A model generated the notes under the pieces. The model was not told where the DNA came from. It worked only from the letters and a program-made list of their open reading frames with translations, and made no database searches. Shown here one piece after another: positions 54,273 to 61,526 of a stretch of 64,000 nucleotides of DNA (position 1 is its first letter; every line of letters begins with the position of its first letter). Origin of the DNA: Brachybacterium sp. SGAir0954 (GTDB lineage Bacteria > Actinomycetota > Actinomycetes > Actinomycetales > Dermabacteraceae); assembly GCF_005490785.1 (NCBI RefSeq), contig NZ_CP027295.1, forward strand, positions 2,852,001 to 2,916,000, given 5' to 3'. Both the position numbers and the translations under genes were made by a program.

Positions 54273-54355
54273 CGGGACATTGTGCCGCACCGCGCGCACA
54301 CCACCCCCAGGCTGTGCTCGGTACGCTGGGCGGCGACGAACCTCTGGAGGTGGCG

Positions 54356-55819
54356 ATGAGCCAGAACCCGATGCCGGGAGGGTCCGGCGACATGGACGAG
54401 GAAGCCCTGAAGCGCCTGCTGAAGGAGACCTTCGGCGACGCGCTGCCGGAGGGCGCGCTGGACGGCCTCGACCTCGGCGCGATCGCGGCGCAGGCGAACC
54501 TGCCGCAGGACCCGGCGCAGCTGCGCGCCGCCGCGGCGCAGATGCAGCAGATGTTCATGGGCTCCGGGGAGGGCCCCGTGAACTGGACGATGGCGGAGGA
54601 CCTCGCGCGGCGCGCCGCGGTGGGCTCTCTCCAGATCCCCGGAGCGCCCGGGGCTCCCGCGCCCACGGGCTCGCCGGGGGATCCCGATCCCACCCCCGCC
54701 CAGGTGCAGGAGCTGCGGGAGGCCGCGCAGGTGGCACGGCTGTGGCTGGACCCCGTGCTCGCGATCGACGTGCCCGCAGCGGAGCTCGCCGTGTTCAGCC
54801 GCGGCACCTGGCTGCATCGCACGCTCCCCCGCTGGCGCTCCCTCGTGGAGCCCGTCGCGGCGTACATGGCCGGGGCGATCGGCGAGGCGATCGCCGCGCA
54901 GACCGCCCAGATGGGCGAGGCGGCGCTGCCGGGCGGCGCGGATCCGGCCGGGATGATGGAGCGGATCGGCGGAACGCTCTTCGCCGTCCAGTACGGCCAG
55001 GCGATCGGCACCCTCGCCCGTGAGGCGATGGGCACCACCGATCTCTCGCTGCCGCTGGGCCGCGACGGCGAGCCGGCCCTCGTGGCCGCGAACGTCGCCG
55101 ATCTCGTGGACGAGAACTCGCTGGACGCGCCCGCGGCACGGATCTTCCTCGCCGCCCGGGAGATCGCGCACACGGCCCTGTTCGCGGCCGCCCCCTGGCT
55201 CGGGAAGGCGCTGTTCTCCGCGATCGACGACTACGCCCGCGGGATCACCCTGGACCTCGACGCGCTCGACGAGGCGGTGCGGGAGCTCGACCTCTCCGAC
55301 CCCGAGTCGCTGCAGTCCCGGCGCCCCGAGGACCTCTTCGTCTTCACCCGCCGGGCCGCCCAGGAGCGAGCGCTCGAGGAGCTCGCGACGACCCTCGCGC
55401 TCATCGAGGCGTGGGTCGACCACGTGACCTCCCGCGCGCTCGAGGGCAAGCTGCCCCAGCTGGACGCGCTGCGCGAGGTCCTGCGGCGCCGCCGTGCCTC
55501 CGGCTCCCCGGCCGAGCAGATGCTCGCGAGCACCGTCGGCATCGAGCTGCGTCCCCGCCGCGTGCGCGAGGCGCTCAGCTGGTGGGAGAGCGTCCTCGCG
55601 ACGGAGGGCATCGAGGGCCGTGAGGCGAAGTGGGCGCACCCGGACCTGCTGCCGGGCTCCGAGGTGCTCTCCGGGACGCCGCAGGCGCCGCGGCCGGCCC
55701 CCGAGGGCGCCGGCGACGGCGCGGAGGCCGTGGAGCTGCCCGCGGACTTCGACGCGGAGCTCGAGAAGCTGCTGCGCGAGGAGGAGGGCGGCACCGACGC
55801 CTCCGGCGATGGGCGCTGA
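54356..55819 (+). CDS. Zincin-like protein (DUF2342/putative metalloprotease)
   Basis: A 487-residue protein of the actinobacterial DUF2342 group (Rv3195-like). The expected zinc helix reads LAAREIAHTALFAAAPWL, with Arg where a His would start HExxH; a second conserved helix LALIEAWVDHVTSRALEG follows. So metal binding is doubtful or uses other ligands. N- and C-terminal regions are Pro/Gly/Glu-rich and flexible. GGAGG lies seven bases upstream of the ATG. The Nudix gene overlaps the last 11 bases. Confidence 0.82.
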   Translation: MSQNPMPGGSGDMDEEALKRLLKETFGDALPEGALDGLDLGAIAAQANLPQDPAQLRAAAAQMQQMFMGSGEGPVNWTMAEDLARRAAVGSLQIPGAPGAPAPTGSPGDPDPTPAQVQELREAAQVARLWLDPVLAIDVPAAELAVFSRGTWLHRTLPRWRSLVEPVAAYMAGAIGEAIAAQTAQMGEAALPGGADPAGMMERIGGTLFAVQYGQAIGTLAREAMGTTDLSLPLGRDGEPALVAANVADLVDENSLDAPAARIFLAAREIAHTALFAAAPWLGKALFSAIDDYARGITLDLDALDEAVRELDLSDPESLQSRRPEDLFVFTRRAAQERALEELATTLALIEAWVDHVTSRALEGKLPQLDALREVLRRRRASGSPAEQMLASTVGIELRPRRVREALSWWESVLATEGIEGREAKWAHPDLLPGSEVLSGTPQAPRPAPEGAGDGAEAVELPADFDAELEKLLREEEGGTDASGDGR

Positions 55820-56435
55820 GCCGGCGCCCGCCGGCCCGAGCAGCGTCGACGGCCTGCGGGACCGGGCGCTCCTCGAGCTCGCGGCGGCCCGTGACGCGGG
55901 CATCGACGGCGCGGCCGACTACCTCTCGGTGCTCCGCGCCGAGCCCGATGCCCTGTGGCGCGACGGCGGCCCGCGGCACCTGACCGCGAGCGCCGTGGTG
56001 ATCGACGCGCCGGCGGAGCACGTGGCGCTCGTCTGGCATCGCAAGGGCCGCTTCTGGGTGCAGCCCGGCGGTCACCTCGAGGCGGGCGACCCCTCCCTCG
56101 AGGCCGCCGCGCGGCGCGAGGTCGCCGAGGAGATCGGCCTGGACGATCTGGAGCGCGTGGGCCCCGGGCCCGCGGTGCTGCACCGCCATGCGCTCTCGGC
56201 CGCCTTCGGGAGCTGCCGGGAGCACTGGGACGTGCAGCACCTCTTCCGCGCCGCAGCGCCCGCGGCGGAGCTGACCCTGCGTCCGAGCGACGAGTCGCCG
56301 GAGGTGCGCTGGGTGCCCTGGCCGCTGCTCAGCACCGGCCCCGAGCGCTCAGTGGCGGAGCTCCCCGAGGGGACCGTCGAGGACATGCCGGAGAAGCTCG
56401 CGGCGATCGCGCGCTACCTCTCGACGTCGTCCTGA
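55809..56435 (+). CDS. Nudix hydrolase
   Basis: A 208-residue protein. The Nudix box region is GGHLEAGDPSLEAAARREVAEEIGL: the RE-x-x-EE-x-G core is intact, but the sixth position after Gly is Asp rather than Glu. Upstream SAVVIDAPAEHVALVWHRKGRFW is the usual first strand. It hydrolyses a nucleoside diphosphate derivative; the substrate is unknown. It starts inside the preceding zincin-like gene (11-base overlap) and overlaps the YgjP-like gene convergently by 22 bases. Confidence 0.87.
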   Translation: MGAEPAPAGPSSVDGLRDRALLELAAARDAGIDGAADYLSVLRAEPDALWRDGGPRHLTASAVVIDAPAEHVALVWHRKGRFWVQPGGHLEAGDPSLEAAARREVAEEIGLDDLERVGPGPAVLHRHALSAAFGSCREHWDVQHLFRAAAPAAELTLRPSDESPEVRWVPWPLLSTGPERSVAELPEGTVEDMPEKLAAIARYLSTSS

Positions 56436-57028
56436 TCGGGGTCCCCGAGACCCTGCTCCCCGCCGGCCTCGTCGAGCGCCCAGGCGTAGCCGCGCAGGAA
56501 GCCGTCCGCCCGCTCGGCGAGCGGGTAGCGGTGCAGGAGCGCCTGGAAGGCGGGGCCGTGCCCCGGCTCCAGGAGATGCACGAGCTCGTGCATGACCACG
56601 GCCCGCACCACCCAGTCCGGCATGCCCTGGAGACGGTCGGAGAGACGGATCGTCCCCGTTGAGGGGGTGCAGGATCCCCAGCGCTGGTTCTGCCGCGAGG
56701 TCCACGTGATCGAGCGCGGACGGGCGCGCCCTTCCAGGTGGTCGGCCGAGAGCTCCCGCGCGAGCGCGACGAGGTCCTCGTCACTGCGGGCTCTGGGGGC
56801 ATGGGCCTCCATCTTCGCCCCGTACCGCACCAGCAGCCCCTCGACCGCCTCCCGCTCCTGGGCCGCGCTGTAGGTGGACGGGATCGCGACGACGAGGCGA
56901 CCCTCGCGCAGGCGGATCTCGACGCTGCGCCGGCGCTGCGCCGAGCGGCGCACCCAGACCTCCTCCCCGCGCGGTCCGCGGGCGTCGACGCGGTACGGGG
57001 CAGGGACGGCGGAGGCGCGACGGGGCAT
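56414..57028 (-). CDS. YgjP-like metallopeptidase domain protein
   Basis: A 204-residue protein with the zinc helix VVRAVVMHELVHLLEPGHGPAF (HExxH plus a downstream His) and SRQNQRWGSCTPSTGTIRLS, the WGSC motif of the YgjP/SprT-like group. The N-terminal part, VRRSAQRRRSVEIRLREGRLVVAIP, also fits. Substrate unknown. Upstream region contains a row of DnaA-box-like sites. A CAGGCT hexamer ends seven bases before the ATG, a possible leaderless start. Confidence 0.87.
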   Translation of the reverse strand: MPRRASAVPAPYRVDARGPRGEEVWVRRSAQRRRSVEIRLREGRLVVAIPSTYSAAQEREAVEGLLVRYGAKMEAHAPRARSDEDLVALARELSADHLEGRARPRSITWTSRQNQRWGSCTPSTGTIRLSDRLQGMPDWVVRAVVMHELVHLLEPGHGPAFQALLHRYPLAERADGFLRGYAWALDEAGGEQGLGDPDQDDVER

Positions 57029-57065
57029 GGCGCACAGCCTGTCACGTGAGTGTGGGATCTTTTCT

Positions 57066-57190
57066 CCGTCCACAGCTGTGCGCTCGAGATCTGCAGGTCA
57101 CAGGCCTTTCCAGGGGATATCCCGCCTCTCCTCCACAGCAGGCGCACCACCGCCCACGTGTCGTCCACAGCCCGTGGGCACTTGTCCACA
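57066..57190 (+). other. Cluster of four DnaA-box-like sites
   Basis: TTGTCCACA is exact at 57182-57190. One-mismatch TCGTCCACA lies at 57161-57169; two-mismatch TCCTCCACA at 57129-57137 and CCGTCCACA at 57066-57074. All point the same way. The offsets are 63, 32 and 21 bases, close to 6, 3 and 2 helical turns, so all sit on one face of the DNA. Confidence 0.6.
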
Positions 57191-57363
57191 ATCCATCCCC
57201 GACGCAGCTTTGACCGACGGCGCCCGGTGGGGATACGTTCAGCAGGACGTGGGGCCCCGGGATAACTAGCAGGACGCACACGGGGAAGGTGCGCGTGGTG
57301 CTGAGCGCCCCCGGGGCCCCACGGCTCGAAGGGCCGATGTCGGCCTCCTTCGGACCCGACGCG

Positions 57364-57428
57364 GGCCCGTCGCACGCACTTCCTCCGCTCCTCCGGGAGC
57401 CCCTTGAACCCGAAGCGTGCGACGGGCC
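57364..57428. other. 14-base inverted repeat with 37-base loop
   Basis: GGCCCGTCGCACGC (57364-57377) is the exact reverse complement of 57415-57428. It lies just upstream of the DUF5679 promoter region and could be a terminator for read-through or a structured leader. Confidence 0.6.
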
Positions 57429-57511
57429 GCCCCACGGAGCGTTACAGTGAACGGCCGGCGGTCCCCTTGAGCGGATCGCCTCCACCGAATCACCGATTTC
57501 AAGGAGCGGGT

Positions 57512-57670
57512 ATGGCCGACGAGACCTACGCCGGAGAGTTCTACTGCGTCAAGTGCCGGGAGAAGCGAGAGGCCGAGGGCAACGTCGTCGTCTCCAACGG
57601 TCGGCGCATGGCGAAGGCCGTGTGCCCCGTGTGCGGCACCAAGCTGAACCGGATCCTCGGCAAGGCCTGA
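57512..57670 (+). CDS. DUF5679 small zinc-ribbon protein
   Basis: A 52-residue protein with two CxxC knuckles: EFYCVKCREKREAEG and KAVCPVCGTKLNRIL. It fits the DUF5679 family, widespread in actinobacteria with unknown function, possibly nucleic-acid or ribosome related. AAGGAGCGGGT precedes the ATG. Followed by a perfect 16-bp terminator. Confidence 0.9.
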   Translation: MADETYAGEFYCVKCREKREAEGNVVVSNGRRMAKAVCPVCGTKLNRILGKA

Positions 57671-57687
57671 TCGCGACCACGACGCCG

Positions 57688-57723
57688 GACGGGGCGGGAC
57701 ACCAGCTGGTGTCCCGCCCCGTC
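57688..57723 (+). terminator. Perfect-stem terminator after the DUF5679 gene
   Basis: A perfect 36-base palindrome, giving a 16-bp stem with a 4-base loop (57704-57707), 17 bases after the stop. It lies between convergent DUF5679 and whiB7 and can serve both strands. Confidence 0.85.
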
Positions 57724-57814
57724 GGTGCTCTCGGGCGGTGTGCCACGACATCCGCGACGTCGGAGGCGTCGGGGGTCGGTGCGCGCGCCCGGTCGGTGCG
57801 TCGCGCGCATCGGC

Positions 57815-58102
57815 TCAGGCGGCGTTCTTGCGGGGACGCCCACGGCCGCGCTTGACGGCGATGATGCGGCCCGCGTCGAAGATGGCCCCGCCCCAGACGC
57901 CCCAGGGCTCGGAGCGCTCGAGAGCGCCGCGACGGCACTCCTCGAGGAGCGGGCAGCCGGTGCACAGGACCTTCGCCTGCTCGAGATCGGCGGGCCGCTC
58001 CGAGAAGAAGAGGTCGGCCGCCTCCGGCTCATGGCAGGGCAGGAGATCCGCTGCGAGAGCGGTCGGGAACGGGAATGCGGTGGTGAAGGTGGAGGAGGTC
58101 AT
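57815..58102 (-). CDS. whiB7: WhiB7-type iron-sulfur regulator
   Basis: A 95-residue WhiB protein. The four cluster Cys are in LLPCHEPEA, VLCTGCPLLEEC; the turn GVWGG follows, and the C-terminus has the AT-hook RGRGRPRKNAA characteristic of WhiB7. WhiB7 binds the primary sigma factor and activates intrinsic antibiotic-resistance genes at promoters with an A/T tract upstream of the -35. Its own upstream region has such a tract, a 255-base leader, an upstream ORF and a hairpin (see below). It lies downstream of uvrD2 as in mycobacteria. Only a weak ribosome site (CAGCGAGACG) is seen. Confidence 0.9.
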   Translation of the reverse strand: MTSSTFTTAFPFPTALAADLLPCHEPEAADLFFSERPADLEQAKVLCTGCPLLEECRRGALERSEPWGVWGGAIFDAGRIIAVKRGRGRPRKNAA

Positions 58103-58130
58103 CGTCTCGCTGCTTCAGGAATCGTCGTGG

Positions 58131-58146
58131 GGAGCCGGTGGGCTCC
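58131..58146 (-). other. Hairpin in the whiB7 leader, candidate attenuator
   Basis: GGAGCC (58131-58136) and GGCTCC (58141-58146) form a perfect 6-bp stem with a 4-base loop, 29 bases before the whiB7 ATG. The GCCGCC just upstream in the leader can pair with GGCGGC inside the upstream ORF, an alternative fold. A conditional terminator is inferred. Confidence 0.45.
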
Positions 58147-58192
58147 GAGGGGCGGCGGTGGTGGCGGCCCCGGCAGCGAGAGAGCGTTCTCG

Positions 58193-58291
58193 TCAGCTGC
58201 GCGTGGGCACCACGGGGGAGAGCGTGCGCAGGCGGGCAGTGCCGCCGGTGGGCACGGAGCTTCCTCCGATGAGATCTGCATAATCGATCAC
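58193..58291 (-). CDS. Upstream ORF in the whiB7 leader (32 codons)
   Basis: A GTG-initiated frame (MIDYADLIGGSSVPTGGTAR, then LRTLSPVVPTRS) with a near-perfect ribosome site AGAAGGAGG, the best in this region. It ends 90 bases before whiB7. In mycobacteria and Streptomyces a translated upstream ORF governs antibiotic induction of whiB7; here the position, site strength and downstream hairpin fit that scheme. The peptide resembles nothing I know. Confidence 0.65.
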   Translation of the reverse strand: MIDYADLIGGSSVPTGGTARLRTLSPVVPTRS

Positions 58292-58363
58292 GACGACACC
58301 TCCTTCTCTCTCTGCGCGCGGCCCGGTCTCCCGGTTCACGACGATCAACGATGGACGACGGCG

Positions 58364-58401
58364 AGTCTACACACCCCGCAGGACGGGGCCAATCTTTTTT
58401 T
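58364..58401 (-). promoter_or_regulatory. whiB7 promoter with an A-tract upstream of the -35
   Basis: On the minus strand: a run of seven A then GA (58401-58393), immediately TTGGCC (58392-58387), a 17-base spacer, and TAGACT (58369-58364). The A/T tract abutting the -35 is the known signature of WhiB7-activated promoters, so autoactivation is expected. The transcript would start near 58357. Confidence 0.8.
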
Positions 58402-58435
58402 GACCTGGGTTTTCGTCCGTCTGCGGCAGCCCGTC

Positions 58436-58475
58436 AGCGCATGTCAGCGCATGTCAGCGCATGTCAGCGCATGTC
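58436..58475. repeat. Tandem 10-base repeat, four copies, at the uvrD2 stop
   Basis: AGCGCATGTC occurs four times in a row. Read on the minus strand each unit begins TGA, and since the unit is 10 bases long the copies place stops in all three frames. The uvrD2 stop (58464-58466) is inside it. Confidence 0.9.
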
Positions 58476-60554
58476 ATCGAGGACGGCCAGGATGGCCTCC
58501 CCGTGGCGCTGGATCGCCGTCGCCCCGAGCCCCGGCACGGCCAGCAGCTCACGGGCGGTGCGGGGGTTCCGCTCGGCGATCGCCTCGAGCGCGGCGTCGG
58601 TGAGCACCGCGAAGGGCGGGCTGCCCTGCTCCCGTGCCCGCTGCGCGCGCCACGTGCGGAGCGCGTCGCGCACCTTCTCCCCCGCGCCGGCGGGGCAGCC
58701 GCCGTGGCGGCCCACCCGCTGCTCGCGTGCGGAGACCAGCGCCTCGCCGCACACCGTGCACTCGCTGTACACGGTCGCGCCGCGGCGCCCCGTGCGGCGC
58801 GCGGTCGCCCCTCCCCCGCCCGCTGGCTCCGCGGGGGCGGCGATGATGCCGTCGAGGAAGCGTGAGGGCTTGCGGGACCCGCGGGCCCCCGGCGTGCGCG
58901 CGGCGGCCCAGCTGATCGTCAGGAGGTCGCGGGCGCGGGTGAGCGCCACGTAGAAGAGCCGTCGCTCCTCCTCGATCTCCATCGCCGTGCGGGCCATGGA
59001 GATCGGCAGCAGGCCGTCGCTCGCCCCGACCAGGTGCACGACCGGCCACTCCAGGCCCTTCGCCGCGTGCACGGAGGCGAGGGTGACGCCGTCGACCACC
59101 GGCGCGGACTGCGCCTCGGCCCGCTCCTCGAGCTCCCGGACCACCTCGGGCAGCCCGGCGCCGGGCCGGGCGAGGACGGTGTCCGCGAGGCCGACGAGCG
59201 CCTGCAGGGAGTCCCAGCGCTCGCGGAGCGCCCCCGTCCCCTCGGGCGGGTTCGGGGACCAGCCCAGCTGGGTGAGCACGTCCCGCACCGCGCGATCCGG
59301 CTCGAGCTGCTCGACGCGGGTCGCGGCCCGCAGGGTGACCATCGCGCGCCGCACCTCCTGCCGGTCGAAGAACCGGTCGCCGCCGCGCACGAGGTAGCCG
59401 ATGCCGCGCGCGGTGAGCGCCTGCTCGAGGGCCTCGGACTGGCTGTTGGTGCGGAAGAGCACCGCCATGTCGGAGGCGCTGCGCCCCTCCTCGATCAGCT
59501 CCGCGATGCGTGCCGCCGTGCCCTGCGCCTCGGCGTCGTCGTCCGCGAAGTGCTCGACCACCGGCGGGGGGCCGGCGGGCCGCTGCGCGACGAGGGTCAG
59601 CCGGGAGGCGCGGGTGCGGCCGCGCGCCCCGTCGAGCACCGTGTTCGCGACCCGCACGATCTGCGGGGTCGAGCGGTAGTTGCGCTCGAGGCGGATGGTG
59701 CGGGCGCGCGGGAACTCCTTGCCGAAGTCCAGCAGGAACGAGGCGCGCGCCCCGGCGAACGTGTAGATCGTCTGCGCGGCGTCGCCCACCACGCAGAGGT
59801 CGTCGGAGCTGCCGAGCCACAGCCGCAGCAGCGCGTGCTGGAGCGTCGAGACGTCCTGGTACTCGTCGACGACGAGATGGCGGTACTGGGAGCGCACCTC
59901 GCGGGCGACGTCGGCCCGCTCGGTGAGGAAGCCGACCATGTGCAGCAGGACGTCCTCGAAGTCGAGCACGCCGCGCTCCTTCTTCACCTCCTCGTACTGG
60001 GTGAGGATGCGGGAGATCGAGCGGGAGTCGAAGCCGGCGACCCCGGGCCGCTGGGCGGCCTCCGCGGCGGCCGGGTAGGACTCGGGGGTCAGCATCGACA
60101 CGCGGGACCACTCGACCTCGGCGACGATGTCGCGCAGCGCCGCGCGGTCCACGCTCATGTGCAGGCGCTGGCAGGCCTCGCCGATGCCCGCGTACTTCTG
60201 CGGCATGAGCTCCGGCATGGGGCCGCCCACCACGCGCGGCCAGAAGTGGCGCAGCTGGCGCAGCGCCGCCGAGTGGAAGGTGCGGGCCTGCACGGCGGGG
60301 ACGCCGAGGTCGCGCAGCCGCGAGCGCATCTCCGCGGCGGCCTTCGCGGTGAAGGTCACGGCGAGCACGTGCTTGGGGTCCATGCGGCCGGTCGCGACGC
60401 CGTGGGCGATGCGGTGCGTGATCGCACGGGTCTTGCCCGTGCCGGCGCCGGCGAGCACGCACAGCGGCGCGCCGAAGCTCGTGGCGACCTCTCGCTGCTC
60501 GGGGTCCAGCGCCTCCAGGAGCTGCTCGGCGGTGGGAGGGGTGGTCTCGTCCAT
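58464..60554 (-). CDS. uvrD2: UvrD2-type superfamily I DNA helicase with HRDC domain
   Basis: A 696-residue helicase. Motifs: Q region LDPEQREVATSFGAPLCVLAGAGTGKT (Walker A), VTFTAKAAAEMRSRL, HLVVDEYQDVSTLQHALLR (Walker B), VVGDAAQTIYTFAGA, RLERNYRSTPQIV, SVHAAKGLEWPVVHLVG, FYVALTRARDLL. Near residue 610 a Cys module CTVC-x14-HGGC has His in place of one Cys of the mycobacterial tetracysteine motif. The end (PFAVLTDAALEAIAERNPRTARELLAVPGLG) is HRDC. Its ATG overlaps the nudC stop (TGATG). It ends at the tandem repeat before the whiB7 promoter. Confidence 0.95.
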   Translation of the reverse strand: MDETTPPTAEQLLEALDPEQREVATSFGAPLCVLAGAGTGKTRAITHRIAHGVATGRMDPKHVLAVTFTAKAAAEMRSRLRDLGVPAVQARTFHSAALRQLRHFWPRVVGGPMPELMPQKYAGIGEACQRLHMSVDRAALRDIVAEVEWSRVSMLTPESYPAAAEAAQRPGVAGFDSRSISRILTQYEEVKKERGVLDFEDVLLHMVGFLTERADVAREVRSQYRHLVVDEYQDVSTLQHALLRLWLGSSDDLCVVGDAAQTIYTFAGARASFLLDFGKEFPRARTIRLERNYRSTPQIVRVANTVLDGARGRTRASRLTLVAQRPAGPPPVVEHFADDDAEAQGTAARIAELIEEGRSASDMAVLFRTNSQSEALEQALTARGIGYLVRGGDRFFDRQEVRRAMVTLRAATRVEQLEPDRAVRDVLTQLGWSPNPPEGTGALRERWDSLQALVGLADTVLARPGAGLPEVVRELEERAEAQSAPVVDGVTLASVHAAKGLEWPVVHLVGASDGLLPISMARTAMEIEEERRLFYVALTRARDLLTISWAAARTPGARGSRKPSRFLDGIIAAPAEPAGGGGATARRTGRRGATVYSECTVCGEALVSAREQRVGRHGGCPAGAGEKVRDALRTWRAQRAREQGSPPFAVLTDAALEAIAERNPRTARELLAVPGLGATAIQRHGEAILAVLDDMR

Positions 60555-61477
60555 CAGGCGCGCGGGTCCTCCGCCTCGTCCAGCCAGTCGTCGATGAGGG
60601 CGCGGCCCAGGGACGCCGTGCCGGGGATGCCCACGGAGCCGTCCTCGACCGCGGCGCGCAGCTCCTCCCGGGTGAACCAGCGGGCCTCGGCGATCTCGCC
60701 GTCGGCCAGGGTGAGGGTGTCCGTGCCGCGGATCCAGGCGCGGTAGCCGAGCATGAGCGAGCGGGGGAAGGGCCAGGGCTGGCTGCCCACGTACTGCACC
60801 TCGGCGACGTCGAGCCCGACCTCCTCGGCGACCTCGCGCGCGACCGCGCCCTCGAGCGTCTCCCCCGGCTCGACGAAGCCGGCGAGCACGGAGTGGAAGC
60901 CCGTGGGGAAGTGGGCGTTGCGGGCGAGCAGCAGGCGGCCGGCGCCGTCGCGGACGGACATGATCACGGCGGGATCGGTGCGCGGGAAGTGCTCGCTGCC
61001 GTCCTCCGTGCAGCGCAGCACCCAGCCGCCCATCTCCGCGGAGAGCAGCGCCCCGCACAGCGGGCAGTGGCGCATGGAGCGGTGCCAGGCACCCATCGAG
61101 GTCGCGGCGAGGGCGAGATCGGCGTCGTCCTCGGCGAGATCGGAGGCGACGTGACGGAGGTCGCGGAGATCACGGCCGGGGTCGTCGAGCTCGGGGCTCG
61201 GCTCGGCGATCTCGACGCCCAGCACGCGCCGGCCGTCACGGCGACCCAGCAGCACGAGCGGCTGGACGGTGCCGCCGCGGGGGTCGTCGGTCTCGAGCAC
61301 GACGTGCAGCAGGCCGTCCTCGTCCTCGCTCATCGCGGCCGCTCCGGCACGGGTCACGACGTAGCGCGCGTCCTCCCCCGGCTCGAGGATCGAGGGGTCC
61401 GAGCGCTCGAGCGCGCTGCGGTCGGGGTCCAGGAGGGTGAGGGGTGTGCGCAGGTGCGGTCCACGGAGCGTCGGCAT
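60554..61477 (-). CDS. nudC: NADH pyrophosphatase NudC
   Basis: A 307-residue Nudix protein. The zinc ribbon is CPLCGALL...LRCTEDGSEHFPRTDPAVIM (three Cys plus His), followed by the Nudix box GFVEPGETLEGAVAREVAEEVGL and the NudC-specific SQPWPFPRSLM. It cleaves NAD(H) and can remove NAD caps from RNA. TAGGCT ends seven bases before the ATG, a leaderless start. The partner gene on the plus strand is divergent by 49 bases. uvrD2 is coupled downstream. Confidence 0.95.
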   Translation of the reverse strand: MPTLRGPHLRTPLTLLDPDRSALERSDPSILEPGEDARYVVTRAGAAAMSEDEDGLLHVVLETDDPRGGTVQPLVLLGRRDGRRVLGVEIAEPSPELDDPGRDLRDLRHVASDLAEDDADLALAATSMGAWHRSMRHCPLCGALLSAEMGGWVLRCTEDGSEHFPRTDPAVIMSVRDGAGRLLLARNAHFPTGFHSVLAGFVEPGETLEGAVAREVAEEVGLDVAEVQYVGSQPWPFPRSLMLGYRAWIRGTDTLTLADGEIAEARWFTREELRAAVEDGSVGIPGTASLGRALIDDWLDEAEDPRA

Positions 61478-61526
61478 GGCCTCGAGCCTACGCGGACCAC
61501 GGAGGCCGGGCGGGTACGGTGGACGA

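Larger units (their letters stand above)
57029..57511. other. Divergent 483-base intergenic region with DnaA-box array and long inverted repeat
   Basis: No gene is seen. It contains four same-direction DnaA-box-like 9-mers (57066-57190), a repeated AGCAGGACG (57241-57249 and 57268-57276), a 14-base inverted repeat (57364-57428) and the promoter/ribosome site region of the DUF5679 gene. Confidence 0.7.

Noticed and set aside
57066..57190. DnaA boxes as the chromosome origin
   Set aside because: No dnaA, dnaN, rpmH or AT-rich unwinding region nearby, and only four boxes.
58099..58281. ATG-initiated 60-codon frame in the whiB7 leader
   Set aside because: Its start is not near a ribosome site and the product is Pro-rich; the overlapping GTG frame with AAGGAGG is the better upstream ORF.
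58436..58475. Short CRISPR-like array
   Set aside because: Units are 10 bases with no spacers and no cas genes; it is a simple tandem repeat.
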